Positions 7,725-16,265 of a DNA stretch of 64,000 bases are shown here, piece after piece. The position numbers were made by a program, and so were the translations under genes. Within the stretch, counting starts at the first letter, position 1, and every line of letters starts with the position of its first letter. The notes beneath the pieces were generated by a model. The model was not told the origin of the DNA, ran no database searches, and was given only the letters and a program-made list of their open reading frames with translations. This DNA is from Clostridia bacterium (GTDB lineage Bacteria > Bacillota > Clostridia > Oscillospirales > Acutalibacteraceae): NCBI GenBank assembly GCA_017450005.1, contig JAFSYM010000123.1:1-64000 (forward strand), read 5' to 3'.

Positions 7725-10586
7725 TTACTGTTCAAATTTGATGGTCAGGATCTTCTTGCCGGTGATCTCGAAGGGGACAAATCCGTCGTCATCCATCGTC
7801 AGAACGTCCTGATCTTTTTCTTCGAGCGAGACGAGCTTGACGCTGCTCCAGCGTTTGCCGCTGTAGGCGGGCAGCTCGAATTCCGCTCTCTGCCGCTCCA
7901 GAGGAGACTGCGGCGTGTCGATCGGCGCAATGCCGCCGCCGAGAGAAACGGCGTTCTGCACCGTCTTGTCAGACGGATTGAACAGACGCACGACGTAGCC
8001 GTTGCCATCCTCGCTGCGCTTGACCGCGCTGACGTTGAGGTTTTCGTCGCGAAGCTGCAGGAACGAATACGTGAGCGGATTCTTGCCGTGGTCGGTCGGC
8101 GCGATCTGCGCGACCGTGCACCGCAGATTGAACTGCTCGGATGCTTTCCAGACGCCGCCTTCCTCCCAGTCGCCCTTATGCGGCATGAACGCATAGTGGA
8201 ACGTATTTCTGCCCAGACACTGCGAACCCTTGTCCCAGCCGGAATAATCCTGCATATCGGACGTGACGCAGATGCGCAGCGGGAATGCGCGGATGAGCGA
8301 GAGATAGACCGTGCCGCACTCGTCGTCGGACGCTTCGTAGGCCTTGAGGCCTTCGTTCAGCAGTGCCGCGCCGACTGTGCCGTCTGTGACGTCGACAAAG
8401 GAATTCATCGGGTGTTCGGTCATCGGAATCTCGTCGTAGAGCGAGTAGTCGAGTTTGGCGGTCTGACGCTTTACAACGTCAAATTGACCCTGCGCATAAC
8501 TGTATTCGTATGCGATCTCCGTCGGGAACGCAACTTGCAGGTAGTGGTCTTCGGACTGGTTGTCCACCGTCGTTTGAATGTCGACCCAGCGGCTGTCCTT
8601 GCGAAGGGACAGCACGGTTTCGATGCGGCAGGGATTCAGATGCGGAGAACGACGCTTCTCGTCCATGGCGCGTCCTTCCGGCAGCGCCCAGTCGAGCACG
8701 ATCCTGTACGCCGTTTCCAGCTCGCCCTCATGCAGCAGCGTGATGCGTGCACGCTCGGAAAGCGTTGTAAACGTTTCGTCGCACTCCGGCACAACATGCT
8801 CCCAGGGATTACCGATCTCGCCCGTATCCTTGAAGTAGCCGAGACCCTTGTACAGCTTGCCGGTTCCTTTGTCGAGTACGTCGAAGGTGCCGTTTTCGTT
8901 GATCGAAATGCGCAGGTAGTCGTTCTCCATTGTCTGCGTTTTGCGCAACATTGTGACAGGCGTCTTTGCGCGCACGTTGTAGAGCGGATGCATTTTGTAC
9001 GTCTTGTAGCCGAAACCGGGCACGTTTTCCACAAACAGCTCGATTTCGTACTGCTCGGTATGCAGTACGTTTGCCACGTCGTTGGGGTTCTGGATAATCT
9101 GTGCGTTGTTTTTATTGGTCGAAATAACCTGATAGGTCATTGCTTTGCCGTCTTCATCGAGGATCTCAAAGGAATCCGCTTTCCATTCCGCGGGTAGCTC
9201 CACACGCAGACGTATGGACTCCGTGCGCTTGAACGGTGCGGGATTGAACACGACGATAGCTGCGTCATCGCGGCTGAATGCGCGCAGGTCGATATCGCCT
9301 GCGACGTCCATGAATGCGCGTTCGAGTACGCAGGACGCGATTTCACGCGACTGTCTGTAGCGGTAAACAACGTCTTCGTATACGATGTCGCGTCCGCACG
9401 AACCGATGCTGTCGTGCCCGTGGTTCTGCAGCAGGTAGTTGTAGGACAGGTCGATGAAGTTTTGCGGATACGGTGCGCCGGCAAGCGTGGCGAAAACTGC
9501 CATCGGCTCGGCGTAATTCATAAGCTGACGCTCGGTATTGAAGTTGTCCTGCTTGATGTACGTGCGCGCGGAGAGAATCCAGCCGAACATGCCGCTGACG
9601 CTGCCCTTGGTGAACGGATCGCGCATTTCGCCGTAGAGTACGGGAGAGTCCGGATCAAATTCGTCGATGATGCCCTGCTCCATTTCGCGCAGTGTGCTGT
9701 GGAACACGTCGGCGTTCGGCAGCGCTTCATTGAGATCATGGATCATCTGCACTTCTCGTGCGTCGGGGCAGGAACTGTCGTGACCGGCAGACCAGAAACG
9801 GTGCGACGTCGTCCAGTCGTGATCCTGCTCACGGATTGCCTGCTCGGCTCTGGCTTGAATGTTTTCCTTAAAGTATTTATAGAACGGATGCGCATATTGG
9901 TAGTCAAGCTGGTAGCGCTCGCCGTCGATGAATTTAAACGTACCGTTGTTCTCGTTCCAGACCATGTCGCGGTTGTTCTCGTTCTGCTGGTTGAAATACA
10001 CGGGACGCTGCACCACATACCAGATGTTGTAGCGCGGACGCTTGCCGAGGCGGGATGCATAAATGCGCGTGCCGTCCGGGCTTTCCCAGAAGAACTCGGA
10101 GCGCGGTGCGCAGTACTCATTGATGCCGCGATAGAAGGATGCAAAATGGATGTCGAATCCTGCATAGATCTGCGGCAGCTGTGAAATCTGACCCCAGCCG
10201 AAGGGGGAGTACCCCGTCTTGCTGATGCCGCCCATCTCATGTCCGATTTTATGACCGAGCAGCAAATTGCGAATCAGAGACTCGCCGCCCACGGTGAATT
10301 CATCCGGCAGGCAGAACCACGGACCGACGCCGATGCGTCCCTCGGTAATATACTTCTTCAGTTTCTCTTTCTTATCCGGATTTGCCTCAAGATAATCCTG
10401 GATCGGCATGGTCTGCGAATCCAGATGGAAATGCCGAAAGCCCGGCTCTTTGTCGAGAATATCGAGCAGCATGTCCAGCATATAGCCGAGCATGTACTGC
10501 GTTCTGCGCGCGGAGAAGCGCCACTCTCTGTCCCAGTGCGTGTTGGAGATAAAGTGGCACTGTATCTTCTTGTCTTTGTTGTCCAT
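7725..10586 (-). CDS. GH38 alpha-mannosidase-like protein with altered nucleophile site
   Basis: A 953-residue cytoplasmic protein of the GH38 layout: catalytic domain, middle helical domain, C-terminal beta domains; no signal peptide. The zinc-ligand start reads NTHWDREW (His17, Asp19) and the later ligand region NHGHDSIGSCG (about 388-398) is present. The region normally holding the nucleophile and third zinc-ligand Asp (DPFG or PDxFG in family members) reads GYSPFGWGQ (125-133), with Ser127 instead of Asp; the codons are unambiguous. Known relatives release alpha-linked mannose or mannosylglycerate. Activity is therefore uncertain here. It starts 10 nt after the HAD phosphatase gene, with ribosome site AGGAGG, and shares its promoter. 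Confidence 0.88.
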   Translation of the reverse strand: MDNKDKKIQCHFISNTHWDREWRFSARRTQYMLGYMLDMLLDILDKEPGFRHFHLDSQTMPIQDYLEANPDKKEKLKKYITEGRIGVGPWFCLPDEFTVGGESLIRNLLLGHKIGHEMGGISKTGYSPFGWGQISQLPQIYAGFDIHFASFYRGINEYCAPRSEFFWESPDGTRIYASRLGKRPRYNIWYVVQRPVYFNQQNENNRDMVWNENNGTFKFIDGERYQLDYQYAHPFYKYFKENIQARAEQAIREQDHDWTTSHRFWSAGHDSSCPDAREVQMIHDLNEALPNADVFHSTLREMEQGIIDEFDPDSPVLYGEMRDPFTKGSVSGMFGWILSARTYIKQDNFNTERQLMNYAEPMAVFATLAGAPYPQNFIDLSYNYLLQNHGHDSIGSCGRDIVYEDVVYRYRQSREIASCVLERAFMDVAGDIDLRAFSRDDAAIVVFNPAPFKRTESIRLRVELPAEWKADSFEILDEDGKAMTYQVISTNKNNAQIIQNPNDVANVLHTEQYEIELFVENVPGFGYKTYKMHPLYNVRAKTPVTMLRKTQTMENDYLRISINENGTFDVLDKGTGKLYKGLGYFKDTGEIGNPWEHVVPECDETFTTLSERARITLLHEGELETAYRIVLDWALPEGRAMDEKRRSPHLNPCRIETVLSLRKDSRWVDIQTTVDNQSEDHYLQVAFPTEIAYEYSYAQGQFDVVKRQTAKLDYSLYDEIPMTEHPMNSFVDVTDGTVGAALLNEGLKAYEASDDECGTVYLSLIRAFPLRICVTSDMQDYSGWDKGSQCLGRNTFHYAFMPHKGDWEEGGVWKASEQFNLRCTVAQIAPTDHGKNPLTYSFLQLRDENLNVSAVKRSEDGNGYVVRLFNPSDKTVQNAVSLGGGIAPIDTPQSPLERQRAEFELPAYSGKRWSSVKLVSLEEKDQDVLTMDDDGFVPFEITGKKILTIKFEQ

Positions 10587-10596
10587 AGGTTCCTCC

Positions 10597-11592
10597 TTAG
10601 CCCTTGATAATCTTCAGAATGTCGGCAAAGCTCTGTTCAAAGTGTGTGCAGACGGCGCGAGTGCCGCTCTCTAAGATGTTGCCGCCGGCAATGCCGATGG
10701 TCGTATATCCGGCAAGGCGCACCGCACATACGCCGGCGCCGCTGTCCTCGATGCCCACGACATGGTCGCGGTCAGCGAACGCTTCTCCGAGTCCGACGAT
10801 GCCTGTTTCGGCATACAGCCACGGATGCGGTTTGGGCGAGAGCTCGCCGAGCGTGCCGACAGAACCCTTGCGCAGCGGGAAACCGGCGGAAATAATCGCG
10901 TCATAGAAGTCCTTCGGATCACCCATACCGAGTGTTTTGAAGGCGGAGAGGATTTCCGGCCATGCTTTCTCATACAGACCGCTCGTCACAAGACCGATTT
11001 TAACGCCCATTGCCTTGAGCTCATACAGAAAATCCTTGACACCGACAGTGGGCGTGAACGCGCCGTCTTTGCCGCGCCCCTGCATGATTTCTTCCATTTC
11101 GCGGTGTGTGTGTTCAAAGTAGTAGCCGCGTGCTTCGTCCAGCGAGGCGCCGGGGCAGTATTTATCAATGCAGTATTGCAGGTGCTCGGAGACAGAATGA
11201 CCGGAAACGAACGGAATATCGCTTTCGTCCAGCTCGAATTTCGGATTGCCGAGCAGGCTCGCGATACTCATCTGGATAATCCAGATCCAGAATTCCTCGC
11301 TGCGTACCGTGGTTCCGTCGAGATCCATCAACACAGCCTTGATCGGGTATTCCGTCTTGACGGGCAAAACGGGGTAGTACGTCGGAAACGCGATTGCAGA
11401 CTTGACACAGGCAAGCGTACTGTCGCCGAAGGAGACGAATTCCACTTTTTTGTCGCCTGTCGCAACGATGTCGCAAACGCCGTTTTTGCCGACTGAGAAC
11501 CGATTGTCTTCCGTACATTCGAGCACATGAAAGCCGCTGTCCGGCGTGATATCGCCAAGATCGGGAATGTGCACCGTTTTGTTTAAAAGCAT
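10597..11592 (-). CDS. HAD-family hydrolase (beta-phosphoglucomutase-like) with extra N-terminal region
   Basis: A 331-residue protein. Residues from about 84 form a HAD domain with the nucleophile motif DLDGT (90-94), a helical cap, motif II around VTSG, the Lys of the SPKPHP stretch and the acidic motif GIEDSGAG. Such enzymes remove phosphate from, or isomerise, sugar phosphates. Residues 1-83 (including FVSFGDSTLACVKSAIAFP) are not part of the usual fold and were not recognised. The start chosen is ATG 8 nt after GTGAGGT; an open frame 45 codons longer lies across the promoter and is rejected. As first gene of the operon with the GH38 protein it may process a phosphorylated sugar produced by that enzyme. 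Confidence 0.82.
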   Translation of the reverse strand: MLLNKTVHIPDLGDITPDSGFHVLECTEDNRFSVGKNGVCDIVATGDKKVEFVSFGDSTLACVKSAIAFPTYYPVLPVKTEYPIKAVLMDLDGTTVRSEEFWIWIIQMSIASLLGNPKFELDESDIPFVSGHSVSEHLQYCIDKYCPGASLDEARGYYFEHTHREMEEIMQGRGKDGAFTPTVGVKDFLYELKAMGVKIGLVTSGLYEKAWPEILSAFKTLGMGDPKDFYDAIISAGFPLRKGSVGTLGELSPKPHPWLYAETGIVGLGEAFADRDHVVGIEDSGAGVCAVRLAGYTTIGIAGGNILESGTRAVCTHFEQSFADILKIIKG

Positions 11593-11615
11593 AAGCAAAC
11601 ACCTCACTAAAAAAT

Positions 11616-11648
11616 AACCGAACTGATTATAGCACAATGCGTTCGGTT
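11616..11648. promoter_or_regulatory. Operator-like inverted repeat around the HAD-GH38 promoter
   Basis: AACCGAAC (11616-11623) and GTTCGGTT (11641-11648) are exact complements, 17 nt apart, and enclose the -10 box. Because the -10 lies between the arms, a DNA operator is more likely than an RNA hairpin. The cognate regulator is not obvious in the window. Confidence 0.6.
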
Positions 11649-11654
11649 CGTAAA
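11626..11654 (-). promoter_or_regulatory. Promoter of the HAD-GH38 operon
   Basis: On the minus strand TTTACG and TATAAT (11631-11626) are 17 nt apart; the ATG is about 34 nt downstream of the -10. Confidence 0.7.
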
Positions 11655-11672
11655 GAGGAAAACAAACAAATA

Positions 11673-11713
11673 TAATAAAAAACAACTGCCGGACGCATTG
11701 CCCGACAGTTGTT
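11673..11713 (-). terminator. Terminator of the secreted hydrolase gene
   Basis: On the minus strand AACAACTGTCGGGC and a near-exact complementary arm form a long hairpin followed by TTTTTTATTAT, directly after the stop codon. Confidence 0.9.
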
Positions 11714-11727
11714 AAGATGCTGGTCAA

Positions 11728-13710
11728 TCAGATAAACGGAATGAAATCTTTTGCGCCGAAGATCTTATACGTCACATCGCTCCACGCGTGCGTAATCTTT
11801 TCGAGGATGCGCGGCTGCTCGTAGCGTTTGTACGGCGAATCGGCAGTCTTACTCAGAAGCCCCGCCTTATACATGGCGGAATACATCTCTTTTTCGGCAG
11901 AGAGCATCTTGTCGTAATCCCAGTCCATGCTGTCCAGCTCTGCCTTGCCGTTGTCGTATGCTTTCTGAATCGCGTCAAGCCGGCCTGCGGGGATCGCTGC
12001 ACGCTGTTCAGGCGTCAGCTTGTCGAAGTCGCGCATCATTTCCGTCAGCCGCTTGGTGTAGCGGTAGTTGTTGAACTGCTTATAGCCGCCGTTGTTTGTG
12101 CGCGCATCGGTGATGTCCTTGTTAACGACAAGCTGAATGCACAGCTCGATCGTGTCGTGCAGCGCGGCTTGCAGCGTCAGATGGCTCTGTCCCTTGACGA
12201 ACCACGTGCGGTCAGGCAGTGCGCAGGTGCCCGCGTCCACGCGGCGGTCAGGCGAGATATAGCTCGTGTCGATGGCCGGCGTATAGTCCGCGGGAAGATC
12301 CTCGCCGTAGGGTGCGATCGTGCCGCCGATGGAAGCGGAGGCTGCCTGGATGATGTTGTCCGAGCTGTAGGCGTAGCAGCTGAGCACGGATGGCATCGGC
12401 AGGTCATAGCCGCAGATGACGAAGATTTCCATACCGGCGTCCGTCAGACGGCGGATGGTCTGCTTGGCGTTTTTCTGGATATTGTAATAGCGGTCGGTCT
12501 TTTCACGCAAAACGGGGCTCTTGATAAGCTCATCCGCCATGGCGGGGTATTCGCTGCTGGGTACAAGCGCCCACATCGACGGGCAATTGTACATCAGGTT
12601 GCCGAGTACACGATGGATCGCGTCATACGCGACGTCCGACAGGAAACCGGAGAGGAAACGCTGCGGGATGATACGCAGCACCACATTGAGCAGATAGCCG
12701 ACCCACATCATATCGGAATCGACAATGCTCATCAGATCCGGCAGGATGGTCGTGTACAGCTTATCGCTGTCCAGAATCAGATCGGCGTTCATCAGACTGC
12801 TGAGCGTATAGGAACCGTCCACGGCCGCCGCAGCAAAGACGATGCGGTCGATGTCGTCCGGATTGCAGAACTCGGACAGATACGTGCTGCCGATCGTCCC
12901 GCCAAGGCTGATGAATACGATGCTGACTTTATCGTGACCGGTCTGGTCCTTGACCATCTGTACGTAATCATTCAGCCGCTCGGCAATGCTGAGCGTGTCG
13001 CCGAAGGAACTGTAGGCATAGTAGTACAGATGATCCCAGCCGGCCTTCTCGGCATAGCTGCTCACGTCGACCTGACGCATGATGAAGTCGTATTCCGTTT
13101 CATATTTTGTGGTCGGCAGGGTATTGCCGTCCTTGTCGGTGCTGTAGCCCTTGGCGTAGTTGTAGGATTTTTCGGGATGCTTCTTGCATTCCTCGAGTGA
13201 GTACCAGTATTCATCGACCTGCGCTTCATACATGCGGGTGCCGTCTTCGTTGAAGTAGTGGCTGTAGAAGCACTTGTCCAGAATCTCGCAGACGAGGTCG
13301 GTAAACTCCGCCTTGCGGCCGAGGAAGAACGCCTTCAGCAGCGGAAGGATCATCTTTTTGACGTCCTGCTTGACGGACTGCGTATCAAACATGAATGCCA
13401 TATCCATGCCTTCTACGATCGGGAAGCCGTCCACCGTCAGCAGATCGCCGGTGCCTTCCTTATTTTGCACATAGACCTGTGACTGCATGATGCCCGGTAC
13501 TATGATGACAGGGGAGTAGTCGCAGTCTCCGTTGCACGATGTCTTGCGGGAATGATCGACGTTTTCCGGCGCGAGCAGATCGAGCGCTTCTTCAACGGTG
13601 GAAGCGGTGTACACGTCGTCCTGCCGCGCAGCGGCAGCGGCACATGTGAGCATAGCGGCCAGCATTGACACGCACAGCAGTAGACTGACGAGCTTTCTGA
13701 TTCGTTTCAT
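11728..13710 (-). CDS. Secreted LCAT-like alpha/beta hydrolase (putative lipase/acyltransferase)
   Basis: A 660-residue exported protein: signal peptide with basic start MKRIRK, hydrophobic core and an Ala-rich cleavage region near residue 28. The strand PVIIVPGIMQS (about 67-77) is the oxyanion region seen in lecithin:cholesterol acyltransferase-type hydrolases. The likely nucleophile elbow is FISLGGT (near 275), in which the first Gly of GxSxG is replaced. A Cys pair (CNGDCD) lies just before the domain. The C-terminal 150 residues are helical and charged. Substrate may be lipid or ester; this is family inference. It is flanked by terminators on both sides, so it is monocistronic. The ATG follows GGAGG with good spacing. 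Confidence 0.75.
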   Translation of the reverse strand: MKRIRKLVSLLLCVSMLAAMLTCAAAAARQDDVYTASTVEEALDLLAPENVDHSRKTSCNGDCDYSPVIIVPGIMQSQVYVQNKEGTGDLLTVDGFPIVEGMDMAFMFDTQSVKQDVKKMILPLLKAFFLGRKAEFTDLVCEILDKCFYSHYFNEDGTRMYEAQVDEYWYSLEECKKHPEKSYNYAKGYSTDKDGNTLPTTKYETEYDFIMRQVDVSSYAEKAGWDHLYYYAYSSFGDTLSIAERLNDYVQMVKDQTGHDKVSIVFISLGGTIGSTYLSEFCNPDDIDRIVFAAAAVDGSYTLSSLMNADLILDSDKLYTTILPDLMSIVDSDMMWVGYLLNVVLRIIPQRFLSGFLSDVAYDAIHRVLGNLMYNCPSMWALVPSSEYPAMADELIKSPVLREKTDRYYNIQKNAKQTIRRLTDAGMEIFVICGYDLPMPSVLSCYAYSSDNIIQAASASIGGTIAPYGEDLPADYTPAIDTSYISPDRRVDAGTCALPDRTWFVKGQSHLTLQAALHDTIELCIQLVVNKDITDARTNNGGYKQFNNYRYTKRLTEMMRDFDKLTPEQRAAIPAGRLDAIQKAYDNGKAELDSMDWDYDKMLSAEKEMYSAMYKAGLLSKTADSPYKRYEQPRILEKITHAWSDVTYKIFGAKDFIPFI

Positions 13711-13750
13711 TGTTATAAACCTCCGGCGTTTCCATTCAATTTAGTATGTA

Positions 13751-13783
13751 CAGAAAAAGGCGGAACCGCGAAGTCCCGCCTTT
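13751..13783 (-). terminator. Terminator of the cohesin/dockerin operon
   Basis: On the minus strand AAAGGCGG pairs with CCGCCTTT and continues into a short T-run, 12 nt after the cohesin gene stop. Confidence 0.85.
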
Positions 13784-13794
13784 GTCAGATCGGA

Positions 13795-14682
13795 TTAACC
13801 CTTGCTCTTGCGAACCATGGAGATGATGATTGCAATACCAATAAGTGCAAAGCAGGCCATCAGCGCAATGAGGATGATCTTGGTCTTAGACAGAGACGTG
13901 CCGGATTCTTCTTCCTGCTGCTCGGTCGTTGTTTCGGTGATGGGTGCCATGGTGGTGAGGTATTCCGTTGTGCTCTCCCAAAGAGCCAGCAGATCGGTCG
14001 TGCTCTCCTCGACGAACTCTGTCGTCGGAACTTCAAAGTCAACCGGATATGTATTCTGCTCGTTGTAGCTGCGGGTGTATGTGGAAGTCGTTGTGACCCT
14101 TCTGGTGGTTGAGGTCTTTGTTGTGCTCGGCTTGGTGGTCGAAGGTTTGGTTGTCGTCGGTTTGGTCGTTGTGGGTTTGGTTGTGGTTGTGGTCGTCGTG
14201 GGATTGGTGTTTGTGATGGTGCCGCTGCCGCCGGAGACGCTGACAGCGTTTACTTCCGCGTCATGTCCTTTCCCGGATACGGTGACATTGGCCTTGTCGC
14301 AATCTTCCTTGAGCTTGAAGGTCAGCGTTGCGACAGTGCCGGTTCCGTTGTTGTTAGTCGTAGACAGCCCGTCTTCCCAGTTGAGCGTGTAGGAACCGCC
14401 GCCGTAGTTGGACGGAGAATTGAATCCGTTCAGTACGCCGGAATTGTTTACGCCGACAAGCTCCAACTGCTTTTCGTCGTAGTTGACGTTCAGATTCATT
14501 GCAATCACGCCGGGGTTCTGAGTCAGATCGACGTTGACCGTCACAGTATCGCCTGCTTTTCCGCTGGCGCTGCCGACCGATACGGCCGCGCTGCCTTCAG
14601 CTGCGGCGGAAAAGGGGAGCGCGCAGACAAGCAGAAGCAGAGCAAGGATGGTCATCATCGCAAGATTCGTAAAGTGTTTCAT
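13795..14682 (-). CDS. Membrane-anchored single-cohesin protein
   Basis: A 295-residue surface protein. Residues 1-28 are a signal peptide. Residues about 31-158 resemble a cohesin module: repeated beta strands beginning AVSVGSASGKAGDTVTV, the NVNYDEKQLELVGV strand, and the closing TVATLTFKL. Residues 161-203 are a Thr/Lys/Pro-rich linker, followed by an acidic Thr-rich stretch. A C-terminal transmembrane helix (IILIALMACFALIGIAIII) with a basic tail RKSKG should hold it in the membrane; no LPxTG precedes it, so sortase anchoring is not supported. It is encoded 18 nt downstream of a secreted protein ending in a dockerin, the partner domain of cohesins, with ribosome site AAAAGGAG. The pair probably forms a surface complex. 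Confidence 0.85.
   Translation of the reverse strand: MKHFTNLAMMTILALLLLVCALPFSAAAEGSAAVSVGSASGKAGDTVTVNVDLTQNPGVIAMNLNVNYDEKQLELVGVNNSGVLNGFNSPSNYGGGSYTLNWEDGLSTTNNNGTGTVATLTFKLKEDCDKANVTVSGKGHDAEVNAVSVSGGSGTITNTNPTTTTTTTKPTTTKPTTTKPSTTKPSTTKTSTTRRVTTTSTYTRSYNEQNTYPVDFEVPTTEFVEESTTDLLALWESTTEYLTTMAPITETTTEQQEEESGTSLSKTKIILIALMACFALIGIAIIISMVRKSKG
14074..14202 (-). repeat. Thr-rich TTTKP linker-coding repeat
   Basis: Imperfect repeats encoding TTTKP/STTKP blocks (residues 161-203 of the cohesin protein). They are typical of extended, often glycosylated, surface linkers. The DNA is low-complexity (GGTTTGGTTGT-like units on the plus strand) and could vary in copy number. Confidence 0.8.
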
Positions 14683-14700
14683 GAGAATCTCCTTTTCAAA

Positions 14701-16230
14701 TTATTTCAAAGATACGTTTTTCCAACCTGCCACAAAGCGGCGCAGCAGAATTACGTCTGCATTGTCCACCTCAGAGTCTTTGTTGACGTCCGCTGCGTCC
14801 GTATGGATAGAGATGTTTTTCCACTTCGCAACGTAGCGCCGCAGCAGAATGACGTCCGCGTTGTCCACTTCGCCGTCCGCATTCACGTCGCCGGGCTTAT
14901 CTGAGCCGATTTTCAGCGCGGAGAACCCGTCTGTATGTGCCTCGAAATATGTTTTTGCCGGCGATTTGTCCTCAACATGAATGACCAGACTGCCGCAGTT
15001 TTGCACAGCAGGCTCGACAATCGTTTTGACCGTGGCCGGAATAACGAGCTTTTTCAGATTCTTGCAGCTGTCAAAAGCGTTTGCGCCGATTGTAGTAACC
15101 TTTTCGCCGATCGTATAGCTTTCGCCGTCCATGCCGGCAGGGTAGGCGATCAGGCGAGCGCCGTCCTTGCTGAAGAGAACGCCTTTGTCCACGCTGAAAG
15201 ATCCGCCGTCCGCGACTTTAAACTCCTTGATACCGGAGCAGCCGCTGAATGCCGCGCCGGAGACAGCGCTGACGCTCTTGCTGATCGTGACAGAAGCGAT
15301 ACCCGTGCAGTCTGCAAACGCGCCCTTGCCTACCGTCGTCACACCTTCCGGAATCGTCAGAGCCGGAATGGCGACGCATCCCTTGAAAGTGTTTTCACCG
15401 ATGATGCGGATCGTAGCCGGGAAGGAGAGCGAGGAGAGCTTCTTACAGCCGCTGAATACTTCGTCCTCGATTTTGGACAGCTTTGCCGGCAGCGTCACCT
15501 GCGTGAGCGCCGCGCAATCCTTGAACGTGCCTTTCTCAATCGAAAGTGTCGCAGAGGACAGCGTGACCGTCTTCAGGTTCTTGGCGCCGCAGAAAGCATA
15601 GTTCTCAATGGTTGTAACATCCGGTACGGTGTAGCTGTCGCCGCTCTTTCCTGCGGGGTAAGCGATCAGCGTCGTGCCCAAACGATTGAACAGAACGCCG
15701 TCGCGCGATGCATAAACCAGATTGTCGGCTTCAACGTTGATGGAAGATAACGCCTTGCAGCCGTAAAAAGCAAGAGTGCCGATCGAGGCTGTAGCTTTCG
15801 GTATCTTAATTGTGCCGAGTACAGCGCAGTTTTCAAACGCCTTGCTGCCGATGGTGGAAACGCGTTTGCCCAGTTCAACAGTGCCAAGCAGTGTACAGCC
15901 GGAGAAGCACTCGCTGCCTATGGTAACCACAGTATCGGGAATCGTAACGGACAGCAGCGTGTTTTTGCCCTTGAACGCTTCGCTTTTGATGGAATCAACG
16001 GTATACCCTTCGATCACGGACGGAATGGCAAGCGTGTGTGCTGAGCCGGTATATCCGGTGATCTGCACGGTCTTCTTGGCGTTGTCGGCGATGTATTGGT
16101 AGCCGGAATCCGTCTGTTCAGCAGATACGGAAAAGAACAGCGAGGAATACCCGACTGCGGCGCATGCGGAAAACACGATAGCAAGTGCTATCGCCACGGA
16201 TAAAAATTTTTGTATGCGTGTACGATTCAC
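14701..16230 (-). CDS. Secreted BspA-type leucine-rich repeat protein with C-terminal dockerin
   Basis: A 509-residue exported protein. A signal peptide (to about residue 38) precedes roughly 390 residues of BspA/TpLRR-type repeats recognisable as IGSxAFxGCxxLxxVxIP. The last 65 residues are a type I dockerin with two calcium loops, GDVNADGEVDNAD and ADVNKDSEVDNAD, each followed by VILLRRYVA- or VILLRRFVA-like helices. Acidic ligands at loop positions 1, 3, 5, 9 and 12 are kept, although the second loop has Ser for Gly. LRR proteins of this class usually mediate binding rather than catalysis. The dockerin is expected to dock onto the cohesin encoded by the next gene. The ATG follows AAAGGAGG; a promoter lies upstream. 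Confidence 0.9.
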   Translation of the reverse strand: MNRTRIQKFLSVAIALAIVFSACAAVGYSSLFFSVSAEQTDSGYQYIADNAKKTVQITGYTGSAHTLAIPSVIEGYTVDSIKSEAFKGKNTLLSVTIPDTVVTIGSECFSGCTLLGTVELGKRVSTIGSKAFENCAVLGTIKIPKATASIGTLAFYGCKALSSINVEADNLVYASRDGVLFNRLGTTLIAYPAGKSGDSYTVPDVTTIENYAFCGAKNLKTVTLSSATLSIEKGTFKDCAALTQVTLPAKLSKIEDEVFSGCKKLSSLSFPATIRIIGENTFKGCVAIPALTIPEGVTTVGKGAFADCTGIASVTISKSVSAVSGAAFSGCSGIKEFKVADGGSFSVDKGVLFSKDGARLIAYPAGMDGESYTIGEKVTTIGANAFDSCKNLKKLVIPATVKTIVEPAVQNCGSLVIHVEDKSPAKTYFEAHTDGFSALKIGSDKPGDVNADGEVDNADVILLRRYVAKWKNISIHTDAADVNKDSEVDNADVILLRRFVAGWKNVSLK

Positions 16231-16265
16231 AGTTTGAACCTCCTTTAAACAAAATGTACAATTTT

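Noticed and set aside
13795..13900. Sortase LPxTG anchor on the cohesin protein
   Set aside because: The segment before the C-terminal helix reads SGTSLSKTK; no LPxTG-like motif is present.
14074..14202. Short repeated units considered as a CRISPR or minisatellite array
   Set aside because: They are in frame, encode TTTKP blocks and have no spacer pattern.
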